A DNA stretch of 49,030 nucleotides from positions 1 to 49,030 of the forward strand of contig LCCS01000018.1 in assembly GCA_000998045.1 (NCBI GenBank). The letters run 5' to 3'. The DNA comes from Parcubacteria group bacterium GW2011_GWD2_42_14 (GTDB lineage: Bacteria; Patescibacteriota; Minisyncoccia; Phycocordibacterales; UBA12088). The notes under the pieces are model-generated. The model saw only the letters and a program-made list of their open reading frames with translations, searched no databases and was not told the DNA's origin. Below are positions 28,119 to 36,796 of the stretch, one piece after another (within the stretch, counting starts at the first letter, position 1; each line of letters begins with the position of its first letter). The translations under genes were made by a program, and so were the position numbers.

Positions 28119-28275
28119 AAGTTGAAAGTTAAATGTTAAAAAGTTGAAAGTTTGCCCGCTGAGGCGGGGTAAAAGTTATAAAGTTCGTAAAGTTGAAAGT
28201 AACGAGCTTGCTTATTAAACTCGACCCTTCTTCGTTTTTACTTTCTACTTTATCACTTTCAACATTTAACTACTT
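28119..28275. repeat. Heptad-repeat cluster upstream of ftsK
   Basis: AAGTTGAAAGTTAAATGTT-type repeats (28119-28155 and 28170-28200) face an inverted run (TTTACTTTCTACTTTATCAC, about 28236-28273). A CCCGCTGAGGCGGG hairpin is embedded at 28155-28169. With the cluster at 26848-27178 it brackets the wHTH gene. Confidence 0.75.
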
Positions 28276-28362
28276 ATGTCCGTAGGCATGGAAGGCAAGA
28301 AAATACGAGTGCGAGTGTGAATATAGTGTGTGTTTTTCTATATAAAGGTTTGTTCAATATGT

Positions 28363-28368
28363 TACAAT
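28363..28368 (+). promoter_or_regulatory. -10 box of ftsK, leaderless
   Basis: TACAAT ends 6 nt before the ftsK ATG with no Shine-Dalgarno, the clearest leaderless arrangement in the window. Confidence 0.6.
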
Positions 28369-28374
28369 TAGGCT

Positions 28375-30702
28375 ATGTCTCAGAAGAAAAAAGGTTCACG
28401 AAAAAACACAAAAAAAGAGGAGTTTGAAGAAGTGTCCCCCAGCCTTTCATCTTCTATGAGTCCCGAGACACTACGAGGTATAGTGGGGGTACTTCTCTTC
28501 ATTACCTCTATATTGCTCGTGCTCTCTTCGCTTGGTCTCGCGGGTATAGCGGGAAATACTGTCTTTAAAGGTATCTACTATGTAGTAGGTATCGGCTACT
28601 GGCTCCTCCCTATCATGCTCACCGCACTCGCGTGGTCATACTTCAGTAGTGCATACGATAAGAACAATTTGCGATCTATAAAGACGGTAGGAGCTGTCGG
28701 TTTCTTCCTCTCGTCACTCGGAGTCGTGGCGGTCGTTGCCTCTCCGGAGGCTTCGGGCAAGCTCGGCATGCTTCTTGCAAAACCGCTTATCCTCTACCTT
28801 GATACTATCGCCACACTCGTAACGCTCGCAGGGGTGCTCGTCGTTTCCCTTCTCCTCCTTTTTGATAGTGAGCTATGGATACTTATGGGGAAAAAAATAT
28901 TTGGTCTCTTTAAACGCACCCCTGCTGAAACTGCCTTATCTGCTGAAAGAGACGAGCAAGTACAAGTAGGAGCAGGAGACGCTTCATCTGTAGAACAATC
29001 CTACGAACATACCTCTACTGGCGCGGAGCACGCTGTAGCGCTTCCGTATGAGTCTACGCTGGAAGAAGATGAAGACGAGCTCGCAGAACTAGCAGCACTC
29101 AACAAACCTGATCCGCAAAAGAAGAAGAAAAAGGAAGTGGTCTTCCAGCTACCCAGCAGGTACGACCCCCCACCTCTCTCTATACTTGAGGGAGACCGAG
29201 GTAAGGTAAACGTGGGTGACACCAAAATACGTGCCAACGTCATACGTAAGACCCTCCAGCACTTCAAAATACCGGTCGAGATGGATGAGGTGGTAGTCGG
29301 ACCTACTGTCACGCGCTACTCATTGAAGCCCGCGGCGGGCGTACGCCTCTCAAAGATAGTTGCTTTGCAGTCAAACTTGGAGCTTGCCCTCGCAGCGTCC
29401 CCTATCCGTATCGAAGCGCCCATCCCCGGGAAGTCACTGGTCGGTATCGAAGTGCCAAACACCAGCAAGTCGTTTGTGGGACTCAGTAGCCTACTCTCCT
29501 CACCTGAGTTTAGCGAAGAAACTGTTCCCCTCTTCATTGCCCTTGGTAAGGACATTGCTGGTAGTGCGCATTACGCAAATGTGGGGAAGATGCCTCACCT
29601 ACTCGTTGCTGGTACGACAGGATCTGGAAAGTCAGTCATGATACATTCTATAGTAGCCTCACTTCTATATCGTAATGGTCCTGAACGTCTCCGATTTATC
29701 ATGGTGGACCCAAAGAGAGTCGAACTGACCCTATACAATGATATTCCCCACCTCCTCACCCCTGTCATCACCGATGCAAAAAAGTGCATCCTCGGACTCA
29801 AGTGGGCGGCAAAGGAAATGGATAGACGCTACGACATCCTCCAAGAGAACAAGGTGCAGGACATTGGCGGATATCACAACGATGTGGTCGCCCCTGCCCA
29901 TGCACGGTACGAGAAAGCAGAGCAAAAGGGACAAGACATGGAGCAGTTTGAAATGCCTGAACCTATGCCACATATCGTCATCATTATTGATGAGCTTGCG
30001 GACATCATGAGCAGTTACCCTCGAGAGCTTGAAGGAGCTATCGTACGTTTGGCACAGATGAGCCGTGCAGTCGGTATACACTTGATACTTTCCACCCAAC
30101 GACCCTCAGCACAGGTAATCACCGGACTCATCAAAGCAAACATCCCTTCACGTATCGCCCTCAAAGTTTCTTCCCTCCTTGAATCGCGCATCATTCTTGA
30201 TCAGTCTGGCGCTGAAAAGCTTCTCGGAGCTGGTGACATGCTCTACCTCTCTGCAGACATGGCAAAACCGCGACGTATACAGTCACCTTTCCTCACGACT
30301 CCCGAAGTACGCCAAATAGTCTCGCACCTCATAAAACACAACGACTACGAGCTCCCTGCTGCAATGGATTTCACTGACAATGATGGTAACGGAGCGAGCG
30401 CAGGCATACCTTTTGACCAAATAGAAGAGGATGACGAGCTTGATGAGCTCTATGGGGAGGTAAAGGAGCTACTTGTTCGAGAAAAGAAAGCCTCAACCTC
30501 TCTCATACAGCGACGATTCAAGATAGGCTACGGACGTGCGGCGCGCATCATGGACCAGCTCGAGCAACGAGGCGTTATTTCCGCATCGGACGGCACCAAC
30601 AAGCCACGTGAAATCATGGGCGGTGACGGGTATGGCACTATCGGTAGTGTGGAAGATACGTTTGATTCAGAGGAAACTAATGAAGAACAACGCTATGTCT
30701 AA
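28375..30702 (+). CDS. ftsK: DNA translocase FtsK
   Basis: 775 aa. A basic N-terminus is followed by four membrane helices (residues ~33-170), a short acidic linker (~200-260), the alpha-beta motor with RYDPPPLSILEGDRGKVNVGDTKIRANVIRKTL, VVGPTVTRYSLKP, Walker A VAGTTGSGKSV, MVDPKRVELTLYNDIPHLLTPV, Walker B IVIIIDELADIM, STQRPSAQVITGLIKANIPSRIALKV, and the gamma winged helix (LIQRRFKIGYGRAARIMDQLEQRGVI). It moves chromosome termini at the division septum. Its stop overlaps the start of the next gene by 8 nt. Confidence 0.95.
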   Translation: MSQKKKGSRKNTKKEEFEEVSPSLSSSMSPETLRGIVGVLLFITSILLVLSSLGLAGIAGNTVFKGIYYVVGIGYWLLPIMLTALAWSYFSSAYDKNNLRSIKTVGAVGFFLSSLGVVAVVASPEASGKLGMLLAKPLILYLDTIATLVTLAGVLVVSLLLLFDSELWILMGKKIFGLFKRTPAETALSAERDEQVQVGAGDASSVEQSYEHTSTGAEHAVALPYESTLEEDEDELAELAALNKPDPQKKKKKEVVFQLPSRYDPPPLSILEGDRGKVNVGDTKIRANVIRKTLQHFKIPVEMDEVVVGPTVTRYSLKPAAGVRLSKIVALQSNLELALAASPIRIEAPIPGKSLVGIEVPNTSKSFVGLSSLLSSPEFSEETVPLFIALGKDIAGSAHYANVGKMPHLLVAGTTGSGKSVMIHSIVASLLYRNGPERLRFIMVDPKRVELTLYNDIPHLLTPVITDAKKCILGLKWAAKEMDRRYDILQENKVQDIGGYHNDVVAPAHARYEKAEQKGQDMEQFEMPEPMPHIVIIIDELADIMSSYPRELEGAIVRLAQMSRAVGIHLILSTQRPSAQVITGLIKANIPSRIALKVSSLLESRIILDQSGAEKLLGAGDMLYLSADMAKPRRIQSPFLTTPEVRQIVSHLIKHNDYELPAAMDFTDNDGNGASAGIPFDQIEEDDELDELYGEVKELLVREKKASTSLIQRRFKIGYGRAARIMDQLEQRGVISASDGTNKPREIMGGDGYGTIGSVEDTFDSEETNEEQRYV

Positions 30703-31162
30703 TAAAAACGGTGCTTATTTTGCCTTTACTCTCTGTCTCATCACTGTCACATATGGAGTATTCCAAGCTCGAACACTCATCCATGGACCCACCCTCATGG
30801 TATCCTCCCCTCGCCACGGGGAGACTATTTCTACGGTACTTATGGCTATCAATGGTAAAACCGAAAACGTGACCCATGTGAGTGTGAACGGACAACCCAT
30901 TACTATGGACACCTCTGGGACCTTTGACGAAACATTTGTAACACCAGAAGGATACGGAGTAATACTTGTCGAAGCAAAAAACCGATTTGGTCGCCATCAA
31001 GAACAGCGCATTGAATTTATTGGCGCTCCACAACCTCAAGCTTCTACAGGTGTAGCAGGACAACCAGCACCTGGGGAGGACGAGGCGAGTATACAGGCAA
31101 GCTCAACTGGACCAGTCACTACCGCAGGTACCACGCAAGATCCAAGTGCTACCCTGCTCTAA
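30695..31162 (+). CDS. Secreted or anchored Ig-like small protein
   Basis: About 155 aa. The N-terminal helix (AYFAFTLCLITVTYGVFQA) is a signal anchor, then one Ig-like/glucodextranase-B-like domain (LMVSSPRHGETISTVLMAINGKTENVTHVSVNGQPITMDTSGTFDETFVTPEGYGVILVEAKNRFGRH), then a Pro/Ala/Thr/Ser tail. ATG overlaps the ftsK stop (TATGTCTAA), so it is coupled; ATG at 30680 is an alternative. This ftsK-linked protein is common in Parcubacteria and may act at the envelope during division. Confidence 0.75.
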   Translation: MSNKNGAYFAFTLCLITVTYGVFQARTLIHGPTLMVSSPRHGETISTVLMAINGKTENVTHVSVNGQPITMDTSGTFDETFVTPEGYGVILVEAKNRFGRHQEQRIEFIGAPQPQASTGVAGQPAPGEDEASIQASSTGPVTTAGTTQDPSATLL

Positions 31163-31190
31163 CATATGCAACACCAAAGCCACAACTATC

Positions 31191-31348
31191 ATAGGACTTA
31201 CGCAAACGGACGCAGTTCGACCTTGTCCGCCCGCAGCTTTAGCGGAGGAGGGGGCGCCCAAGCAAAATGGAACGAATTGTATGAGCAATACTCTGAGAGA
31301 CATTTTGCGTAGGGCAACAAAGAAATGTGTCGCTTGCGTAAGTCCTAT
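31191..31348 (+). mobile_element. TIR element copy R3
   Basis: 158 nt bounded by ATAGGACTTACGCAAACG and its complement. It carries the family segment GCAAAATGGAACGAATTGTA plus an extra CCGCCCGCAGCTTTAGCGG insert. It lies in the gap between the ftsK operon and recA, ending 29 nt before the recA ATG, and could contribute promoter sequence. Confidence 0.8.
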
Positions 31349-31377
31349 ATCATATTAGTAACTAACATCACACACCC

Positions 31378-32442
31378 ATGGCCAAGAAAAAAACAGCAGA
31401 AAAAACCGTTGAGAAGAGGAGGACGGTATCTGATAGCGAGAGTACTGCAACGCAGCAAGAAAACATACATACAGACGTTGACGAGGCTCTACGTGCGATT
31501 AAGACAAAGTTTGGTGAAGAAGCTATCATGACTCTTGGTTCTAAACCTAAAGTAAACGTAGACTCCATACCCTCTGGCTCTCTCGGCGTAGACTGGGCAC
31601 TCGGCATAGGTGGCTACCCTCGTGGACGCATTCTTGAAATATTCGGACCAGAATCTTCTGGAAAAACAACGCTCTCGCTCCATGCTGTGGCGGAGGCGCA
31701 GAAGAAAGGAGGTGTGTGTGCTTTTATAGATGCTGAGCATGCACTTGACCCTGAATACGCTTCACACATAGGCGTGAAAATAGACCAGCTCCTCGTAAGC
31801 CAGCCCGATACCGGTGAGCAAGCGCTCGAAATAGTCGAATCACTCGTGCGATCGGGCAAAATAGACATAATCGTCATCGACTCAGTCGCGGCACTGACGC
31901 CGAAGGATGAGATAGAGGGTGAGATGGGTCAGATGCATATAGGAAAACAAGCGCGTCTCATGAGCCAAGCCTTGCGGAAACTCACTGCTATTGTAGCAAA
32001 GAGCAAGACTATTGTTATCTTCATTAACCAAATACGCATGCAAATAGGTGTCATGTTTGGAAACCCCGAAACTACCCCTGGTGGAAAGGCGCTCAAATTC
32101 TATACCTCAGTACGTATCGATATACGTCGAATAGCACAAATAAAGAAAGGTACGGATGTTGTCGGAGGTAGACATCGAGTCAAGATTGTCAAAAATAAAG
32201 TTGCACCTCCTTTCCGCGTGACTGAATTTGATCTCATGTACAACGAAGGTATCAGTCGTGAGGGCGAGCTACTCGCGCTTGGCGAAAAGTATGGACTCGT
32301 GTCAAAGTCCGGTTCTTCATACTCCTATGGTGAGGAAAAACTTGGCAGAGGATACGATGCTTCGCGTACGTTTCTCCAAACAAACAAGCCCGTAGCCACT
32401 GCACTGCTTAAAGAAATACGTAAGGCATTGGATGGGAAGTAA
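31378..32442 (+). CDS. recA: Recombinase RecA
   Basis: 354 aa. Walker [11 protein letters not shown], the MAW-type [30 protein letters not shown] (Walker B and loop 1), [32 protein letters not shown] (loop 2), and a C-terminal domain with [20 protein letters not shown]. The N-terminus has a basic ~25-residue extension ([16 protein letters not shown]). It forms filaments on single-stranded DNA for recombination and the SOS response; no LexA box was seen upstream. No Shine-Dalgarno. Confidence 0.97.
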   Translation: MAKKKTAEKTVEKRRTVSDSESTATQQENIHTDVDEALRAIKTKFGEEAIMTLGSKPKVNVDSIPSGSLGVDWALGIGGYPRGRILEIFGPESSGKTTLSLHAVAEAQKKGGVCAFIDAEHALDPEYASHIGVKIDQLLVSQPDTGEQALEIVESLVRSGKIDIIVIDSVAALTPKDEIEGEMGQMHIGKQARLMSQALRKLTAIVAKSKTIVIFINQIRMQIGVMFGNPETTPGGKALKFYTSVRIDIRRIAQIKKGTDVVGGRHRVKIVKNKVAPPFRVTEFDLMYNEGISREGELLALGEKYGLVSKSGSSYSYGEEKLGRGYDASRTFLQTNKPVATALLKEIRKALDGK

Positions 32443-32475
32443 GTTAAAAGTTGAATGTTATAAAGTTGAAAGTAT
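32442..32475 (+). repeat. Heptad-repeat run after recA
   Basis: AGTTAAAAGTTGAATGTTAT-type run beginning at the recA stop codon, same unit as elsewhere. Confidence 0.65.
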
Positions 32476-32538
32476 CCCTGAAGAACTCGAATGGGTGACT
32501 AATTTGAAATTTTTAATTTAGAAATGAAAAATTAAGTT

Positions 32539-32862
32539 TTACGCGTGCGTAAAAACACTCTTTTGTTTGAGGTTTTGTAGAATGTCTCTTATAAGAAGTG
32601 CACATACTACCCCTATACCAACAACCACAAACTGTACAAACATTTCTGTATGCACTACTGCATTGAGGGTGAAGGACACTACCTGCGCTGGTGACGTGAC
32701 CGAAGGCATGTTGGCGAGAACATTGGCTATAGATACCATAGATCCAAGTGTCCCAAAGAGGAGGAAACCACTATAAACTTTCATCATAGTGGGATGCATA
32801 AATCGACGCAAGGAATGTATCCTCCGAACACGTGCCATAACTACTGTTTCAATGTTATTCAT
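32539..32862 (-). CDS. Small membrane protein partner of the sigma factor
   Basis: 107 aa with two hydrophobic helices (YSGFLLFGTLGSMVSIANVL and FVQFVVVGIGVVCALLI) and basic ends. ATG overlaps the sigma-factor stop, so translation is coupled. Position suggests a membrane anti-sigma or accessory protein, but no zinc anti-sigma motif (HxxxCxxC) or known domain is visible, so that role is inferred from context only. Confidence 0.65.
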   Translation of the reverse strand: MNNIETVVMARVRRIHSLRRFMHPTMMKVYSGFLLFGTLGSMVSIANVLANMPSVTSPAQVVSFTLNAVVHTEMFVQFVVVGIGVVCALLIRDILQNLKQKSVFTHA

Positions 32863-33500
32863 ATGTACGGTGCAAATTGTTCTTGTAATTCTCTAAACTG
32901 AGCCTTGGCTCTATGTACTCTCGTCTTGATAGCCCCGACAGATACTCCCTCTTCATCTGCAATAGCCTGCTGTGGTACCTGCTGTATGAAGTGTCGTGAG
33001 AGAACTCGGGAGAGCTGTTCAGGCATTTTTGCAAACACAGAAATGACTACATCTGACAACTCAAGTCCGAAACTTTCTTCGTGCACTGTGTCGGGCAAAC
33101 TCTCGTACATTTCAGGTGAGATGGCAGCATTTCGTGCTGTTTCTTTTTGTTTTTTACGATATACCGTGAAAGCAGTATTCATGACTATGGTATACCCCCA
33201 ACTCTTGAATGACGCCCCCTCCACTTTCTTAAATCGCTCTGCGTGTAGGTATATCTTGGTGAAAGCGTCTTGTACCACATCTTCTACATCTTCCTCTGAA
33301 TACACAATCTTGCGAACTTTGCGTTTAAAAGCTTCCTCGTACCTACGTACTATATGAACAAAAATTTCAGGATTATTGACGGAGAGCTCCAGTAATTCCT
33401 CGTCTGTCTTATCCTTAAGTACATCAAACACTCGCGGTTGTCCCTGCACTGGCGTTGAGGAAGTATTGTTTTGTGTAAAATATCCCATATGTTTGCTCAT
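32859..33500 (-). CDS. ECF-type RNA polymerase sigma factor
   Basis: 213 aa. Region 2 reads PEIFVHIVRRYEEAFKRKVRKIVYSEEDVEDVVQDAFTKIYLHAERFKKVEGASFKSWGYTIVMNTAFTVYRKK, and region 4 reads QLSRVLSRHFIQQVPQQAIADEEGVSVGAIKTRVHRAKAQFREL. It would direct RNA polymerase to a special promoter set. TATAAC ends 9 nt before the ATG, so it may also be leaderless. Coupled to the small membrane protein, perhaps its control partner. No autoregulatory promoter motif could be singled out. Confidence 0.9.
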   Translation of the reverse strand: MSKHMGYFTQNNTSSTPVQGQPRVFDVLKDKTDEELLELSVNNPEIFVHIVRRYEEAFKRKVRKIVYSEEDVEDVVQDAFTKIYLHAERFKKVEGASFKSWGYTIVMNTAFTVYRKKQKETARNAAISPEMYESLPDTVHEESFGLELSDVVISVFAKMPEQLSRVLSRHFIQQVPQQAIADEEGVSVGAIKTRVHRAKAQFRELQEQFAPYI

Positions 33501-33544
33501 GAGCTTGTAGTTATATGGTACCTTTCCCTACATATACTGCAACT

Positions 33545-33580
33545 ATGAAAAGCACCGAGAAGTTTCAAGGAGGTAAGTAG
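33545..33580 (+). CDS. Candidate 11-residue leaderless ORF
   Basis: ATG to TAG encodes MKSTEKFQGGK. TATACT ends exactly 6 nt before ATG, the same leaderless arrangement as ftsK. It is divergent from the sigma-factor gene. GGAGG occurs near its end but no frame follows. It may be a leader peptide or a chance reading frame. Confidence 0.25.
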   Translation: MKSTEKFQGGK

Positions 33581-33796
33581 CGAGTTACCGAGTTCTGAGT
33601 AACGAGTAAAAGACGCTAATCGATTTTGATACAGATTGTAGAAAATTACTAGTATTCCCACTAGTATTAATTCTAGTATTTATTTTTTAAAAATATACTT
33701 TCAAGTTTTAACATTAAACTTTAAACTTCCTCGCTCTGTGGACAGAACAGCTGTAATTAGCTAGAATGCTCCACACATAACCGAACAAATACTCAT

Positions 33797-34366
33797 ATGT
33801 TGAATTACAATGAAATCATCACAGGCAAAACTATTGTTTTTAATGAAGAACCCTGCAAGGTACTGACACATCACGTTTTCCGCAAACAACAAAGAAAACC
33901 AGTGAACGCCACCAAACTTAAGGGGCTTATAAGTGGAAAAATGTATGAGAATTCATTCCACCAGACTGAGAACGCAGAGGAAGCAGAACTTGAAAAACAA
34001 ACAATCGTGTTTATTTTTGAAAGCAAGGGCGAGTATATGTTCCATAAAGCAACGGACCCGAGCAAACGCTTCCCTCTTTCAGCAGAGCTTATCGGAGACG
34101 GTGTTAAATTCCTCAAGCAAAAAGGAGAATACGAAGCAGTACTTTTTGAAGAAGAAGTAATAGGTATCGAAATCCCAATCAAGATAGTAGCCCGTGTTAC
34201 AGAAGCTGCCCCAGCAGTAAAAGGTAATACCGCTACAGGTGCGACCAAAACAGTGAAGCTAGAAACGGGAGCAACGGTGACGTGTCCTCTTTTTATCAAT
34301 GAGGGAGATATTATCGAGATAAATACAGAGACCGGAGAGTATGTGTCGAGAGCGGAGAAAGCGTAA
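33797..34366 (+). CDS. efp: Elongation factor P
   Basis: 189 aa, the family's normal length, with the three-domain layout: N-terminal KOW-like ITGKTIVFNEEPCKVL, ATKLKGLISGKMYENSFHQTENAEEAE, and C-terminal OB domains ending GATVTCPLFINEGDIIEINTETGEYVSR. It relieves ribosome stalling at proline runs. The tip loop that normally carries the modified Lys or Arg (PGKGQA) reads FRKQQRKPVN, so the modification state cannot be predicted. TAGAAT near 33763 may be the -10, giving a short leader. Confidence 0.9.
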   Translation: MLNYNEIITGKTIVFNEEPCKVLTHHVFRKQQRKPVNATKLKGLISGKMYENSFHQTENAEEAELEKQTIVFIFESKGEYMFHKATDPSKRFPLSAELIGDGVKFLKQKGEYEAVLFEEEVIGIEIPIKIVARVTEAAPAVKGNTATGATKTVKLETGATVTCPLFINEGDIIEINTETGEYVSRAEKA

Positions 34367-34368
34367 AC

Positions 34369-34408
34369 AAGTTGAAAGTTAAATGTTAAAAGTTAAAAGT
34401 TAAAAGTG
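34369..34408 (+). repeat. Heptad-repeat run after efp
   Basis: CAAGTTGAAAGTTAAATG and further AGTTAAA units directly after the efp stop. Confidence 0.65.
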
Positions 34409-34490
34409 ACTACTTCGCCAGGGGCTACTACGGATAGAAAGCTCAGGTGCAATGACTGTTAGTAAAGCGAGTTATGAGATAGCAAAAAAA

Positions 34491-34514
34491 CCGAACATCC
34501 GTTCGGTCTTTTTG
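34491..34514. terminator. Bidirectional terminator between efp and rpsR
   Basis: CCGAAC/GTTCGG stem with ATCC loop, an A-run before and TCTTTTT after, so it has a U-run on both strands. It separates the convergent efp and rpsF-ssb-rpsR units. Confidence 0.85.
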
Positions 34515-34529
34515 TACGTGGTTTAGAAT

Positions 34530-34739
34530 TTAGCGAATCACAAATGGGAGAAATCCCATAAACCGTGCGTTCTTCACCGCACGTGCGAGTAGACGCTGTT
34601 GTCTTGCAGGAAGGTTGGTGTGGTTGCGAGACTGAATACGACCATGAGGGTTCAGAAAACGTTTAAGTGTTTCTACATCTTTATAGTCAAAATATCGCAC
34701 GTCTGGGAGTGCTCCCTCTGTTTTTTTCTTTTCAATCAT
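34530..34739 (-). CDS. rpsR: Ribosomal protein bS18
   Basis: 69 aa. DVRYFDYKDVETLKRFLNPHGRIQSRNHTNLPARQQRLLARAVKNARFMGFLPF matches bS18 throughout (R-x-K/T-L-K-R-F-L and the basic helix ARQQRLLARAVKNAR). It pairs with bS6 on the small-subunit platform. Last gene of rpsF-ssb-rpsR, 28 nt after ssb. Confidence 0.96.
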   Translation of the reverse strand: MIEKKKTEGALPDVRYFDYKDVETLKRFLNPHGRIQSRNHTNLPARQQRLLARAVKNARFMGFLPFVIR

Positions 34740-34767
34740 ATTTTAATGTGTTATTCGTAAGACAATA

Positions 34768-35223
34768 CTAGAATGGAATATCATCTGGGTTAATTTCTTC
34801 ATCTGGGTAGTCAATCGCATCATTCTTTGACTCTTCTGTCCGACGGGGCGCAGTACTTTCCCCTCCTTGGCTCTGATACGAATCAGAACCTGCTTTACGA
34901 TCCCCAAACTGGAAATCGACAACAAAAATTTCAGTTCGATACATTTTTTTCTGTGTTTCTTTGTCCTCCCACGATCTTGTCTGCAATCGTCCTGTTACGT
35001 AGAAACTATCACCTTTTTTAACATACTTAGCGATAACGTCTGCACGTTTTCCAAAACATACGAGGTTATGCCACTCTGTTTGTTCTTTTTTCTGTCCACT
35101 TTCGTCTTTCCAGCTTCGAGTAGTTGCCATTGTAAAGGTCACGACCGGCGTTCCATTTGGTAAAGATTTTAGTTCTGGATCACGTCCTAATCTTCCATAT
35201 AGTTTTACTTCGTTGATATACAT
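34768..35223 (-). CDS. ssb: Single-stranded DNA-binding protein
   Basis: 151 aa. OB fold with VKLYGRLGRDPELKSLPNGTPVVTFTMATTRSW, TEWHNLVCFGKRADVIAKYVKKGDSFYVTGRLQTRSWED, and a Gly/Ser-rich linker to the acidic tail NPDDIPF, which recruits repair and replication partners. It coats single-stranded DNA. Its place between rpsF and rpsR is conserved in bacteria. Confidence 0.97.
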   Translation of the reverse strand: MYINEVKLYGRLGRDPELKSLPNGTPVVTFTMATTRSWKDESGQKKEQTEWHNLVCFGKRADVIAKYVKKGDSFYVTGRLQTRSWEDKETQKKMYRTEIFVVDFQFGDRKAGSDSYQSQGGESTAPRRTEESKNDAIDYPDEEINPDDIPF

Positions 35224-35255
35224 AACAATGTTTGTAAGAGAATAAGGCTATATGT

Positions 35256-35759
35256 CTAGTGTATCAGCTGTTCAATCTGTTTGTCGAGCTCTTCCTCGGA
35301 TACTTCTCCCTTTTCTTCCTCATCCTGCTTGTGCACAAGCGCCTTCGGCTCAACATCAACTTCAGTTGTTTCCTTTCGTGGTGCTCGAACTGGCTCTGGA
35401 GCAAGTACGATTGGGTCAGGTTTGATAATAAGGTACCGTACGAGATACTCGTTGTGCTCAAGTATATCCTTGAGTTCACTCATTGCTTCAGACGGAGCTT
35501 CAAAGCGAATCCATCCAAAGAAACTTGAGTCGTATGAATCCCAACGACCGCCTCGCATTTTACGCATAGTGTACTCAAGCGTAAATGTCTGAGGTTGACC
35601 CTCAGAGAGTATAGACCCACCTAGAGCGGTAATCGCCTTTTGAAGGTCTGTAACACGAAGCGCGAGGTCATCTTCCCCAAGCGATGGAACAAGGTGGTAG
35701 CCGAGCTCGTAGAGCGTCAAAGCCTTTTCCTTGTCTTCATGTGTTGTTTTTTCTGCCAT
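35256..35759 (-). CDS. rpsF: Ribosomal protein bS6
   Basis: 167 aa, longer than the typical ~100-130. The core is recognisable (TLYELGYHLVPSLGEDDLALRVTDLQKAITALGGSI, RWDSYDSSFFGWIRFEAPSEAMSELKDILEHNEYLVRYLIIKPD). The extra length is an N-terminal charged segment and a C-terminal acidic tail (ETTEVDVEPKALVHKQDEEEKGEVSEEELDKQI). First gene of rpsF-ssb-rpsR, from TATAAT ending 9 nt before ATG. Confidence 0.93.
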   Translation of the reverse strand: MAEKTTHEDKEKALTLYELGYHLVPSLGEDDLALRVTDLQKAITALGGSILSEGQPQTFTLEYTMRKMRGGRWDSYDSSFFGWIRFEAPSEAMSELKDILEHNEYLVRYLIIKPDPIVLAPEPVRAPRKETTEVDVEPKALVHKQDEEEKGEVSEEELDKQIEQLIH

Positions 35760-35768
35760 GAAAAATTA

Positions 35769-35774
35769 ATTATA
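35769..35774 (-). promoter_or_regulatory. -10 box of the rpsF operon
   Basis: TATAAT on the minus strand, 9 nt before the rpsF ATG; no Shine-Dalgarno in between. Confidence 0.55.
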
Positions 35775-35878
35775 TAATAATACTCCACAGTGCTGTGAAG
35801 TTGAGTTACTGTACCACATACATCTATACGATGGAAGAGTGGAAGTCTCATGCGTAAAAATGACATATTGCTCATGTC

Positions 35879-36712
35879 CTACGCAATACCGTACATTTTC
35901 TCTACGTTTTGTATGAGCACCTGCTGAAGTTGCCCTACTTCCACTCCGCGTAGCTCCGCCATCTTCGCGACTACCTCACGAACATGTACGGGTTCGTTGC
36001 GCTTACCCCGAAATGGTACCGGGGCAACATACGGGGCATCCGTCTCCGCATGGATAAGTCCATCTGGTGCCTGTAAAGCAATGTCATCGTATTGGTGTGT
36101 AAACGTAATCACACCGGTAAACGAAGTTGAATATCCCATTTCCCAAAACAGTTTGGCATCTTCCAAGGTTCCTGCAAAGAAATGCGCATTCCCGAGCACC
36201 TTGGCATCACGTTTGAGTATTGCATATGCATCACGGTATGCATTCCCTCGTGCACCATTACGGAGATGAAGCATAAGAGGCTTCCCCACCTCGTTTGCAA
36301 ATGCGATTTGTGCCTCAAAAGCCTCAATCTGTTTTTTCCACGCATTATCTTCTATGTCATGGAAATAATCGAGACCACACTCTCCTATCGCAACCACTTT
36401 GGGATGTAGTGCTAATTCTTTATACTTCTTTGCATCAAACACTTCGCCACTATCTACTGAGGTTTTATCATCTACAGAAAGTTCGTTTGGATCAAAAAAG
36501 CTCTTGCTAGTGTGGTGTGGATGCAAGCCCACAGTCGCATACACGCCCTTTTCATAGTGCTTGAGTAACTCTACCGCAAACATACTCGTGTTGTACTCAG
36601 TACCGACGTTTATCATCCAGACATCTTCCGCCAAGGTCTTTCGAGTAACATCATCATAGTCATCTTTGAACGCCGCTAAGTTTACGTGCGTATGTGTATC
36701 TATATACCGCAT
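35879..36712 (-). CDS. tatD: TatD-family metal-dependent hydrolase
   Basis: About 277 aa from the ATG chosen at 36712. The metal-binding YIDTHTHVNLAAF is at the N-terminus, ATVGLHPHHT, IGECGLDYF (bridging glutamate), PLMLHLRN, NAHFFAGTLEDAKLFWEMGYSTSFTGVITF, and HAETDAPYVAPVPFRGKRNEP at the end, the complete TatD set. TatD enzymes act as 3'-5' DNA/RNA exonucleases in repair or decay. The upstream in-frame region is not used because it runs into the operator palindrome. Divergent from the TrpR-like gene and sharing its control region. Confidence 0.93.
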   Translation of the reverse strand: MRYIDTHTHVNLAAFKDDYDDVTRKTLAEDVWMINVGTEYNTSMFAVELLKHYEKGVYATVGLHPHHTSKSFFDPNELSVDDKTSVDSGEVFDAKKYKELALHPKVVAIGECGLDYFHDIEDNAWKKQIEAFEAQIAFANEVGKPLMLHLRNGARGNAYRDAYAILKRDAKVLGNAHFFAGTLEDAKLFWEMGYSTSFTGVITFTHQYDDIALQAPDGLIHAETDAPYVAPVPFRGKRNEPVHVREVVAKMAELRGVEVGQLQQVLIQNVEKMYGIA

Positions 36713-36760
36713 AATTCTACGTATCCTAGTACCACTCCCACTGTAATGCAAGAATATCCA

Positions 36761-36796
36761 TTGCCTTATCTTACGGTTAACCGTAAGATAAGGCAA
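36761..36796. promoter_or_regulatory. Operator palindrome at the tatD/TrpR-like control region
   Basis: A perfect 36-bp inverted repeat centred on CGGTTAACCG with arms TTGCCTTATCTTACGG. It overlaps the -10 (TAAGAT, 36784-36789) and the first base of the TrpR-like ATG, so bound protein would block that promoter. Probable autoregulation by the TrpR-like protein. Confidence 0.7.

Noticed and set aside
31368-31607. Antisense frames across recA
   Set aside because: Typical shadows of a highly constrained coding sequence.
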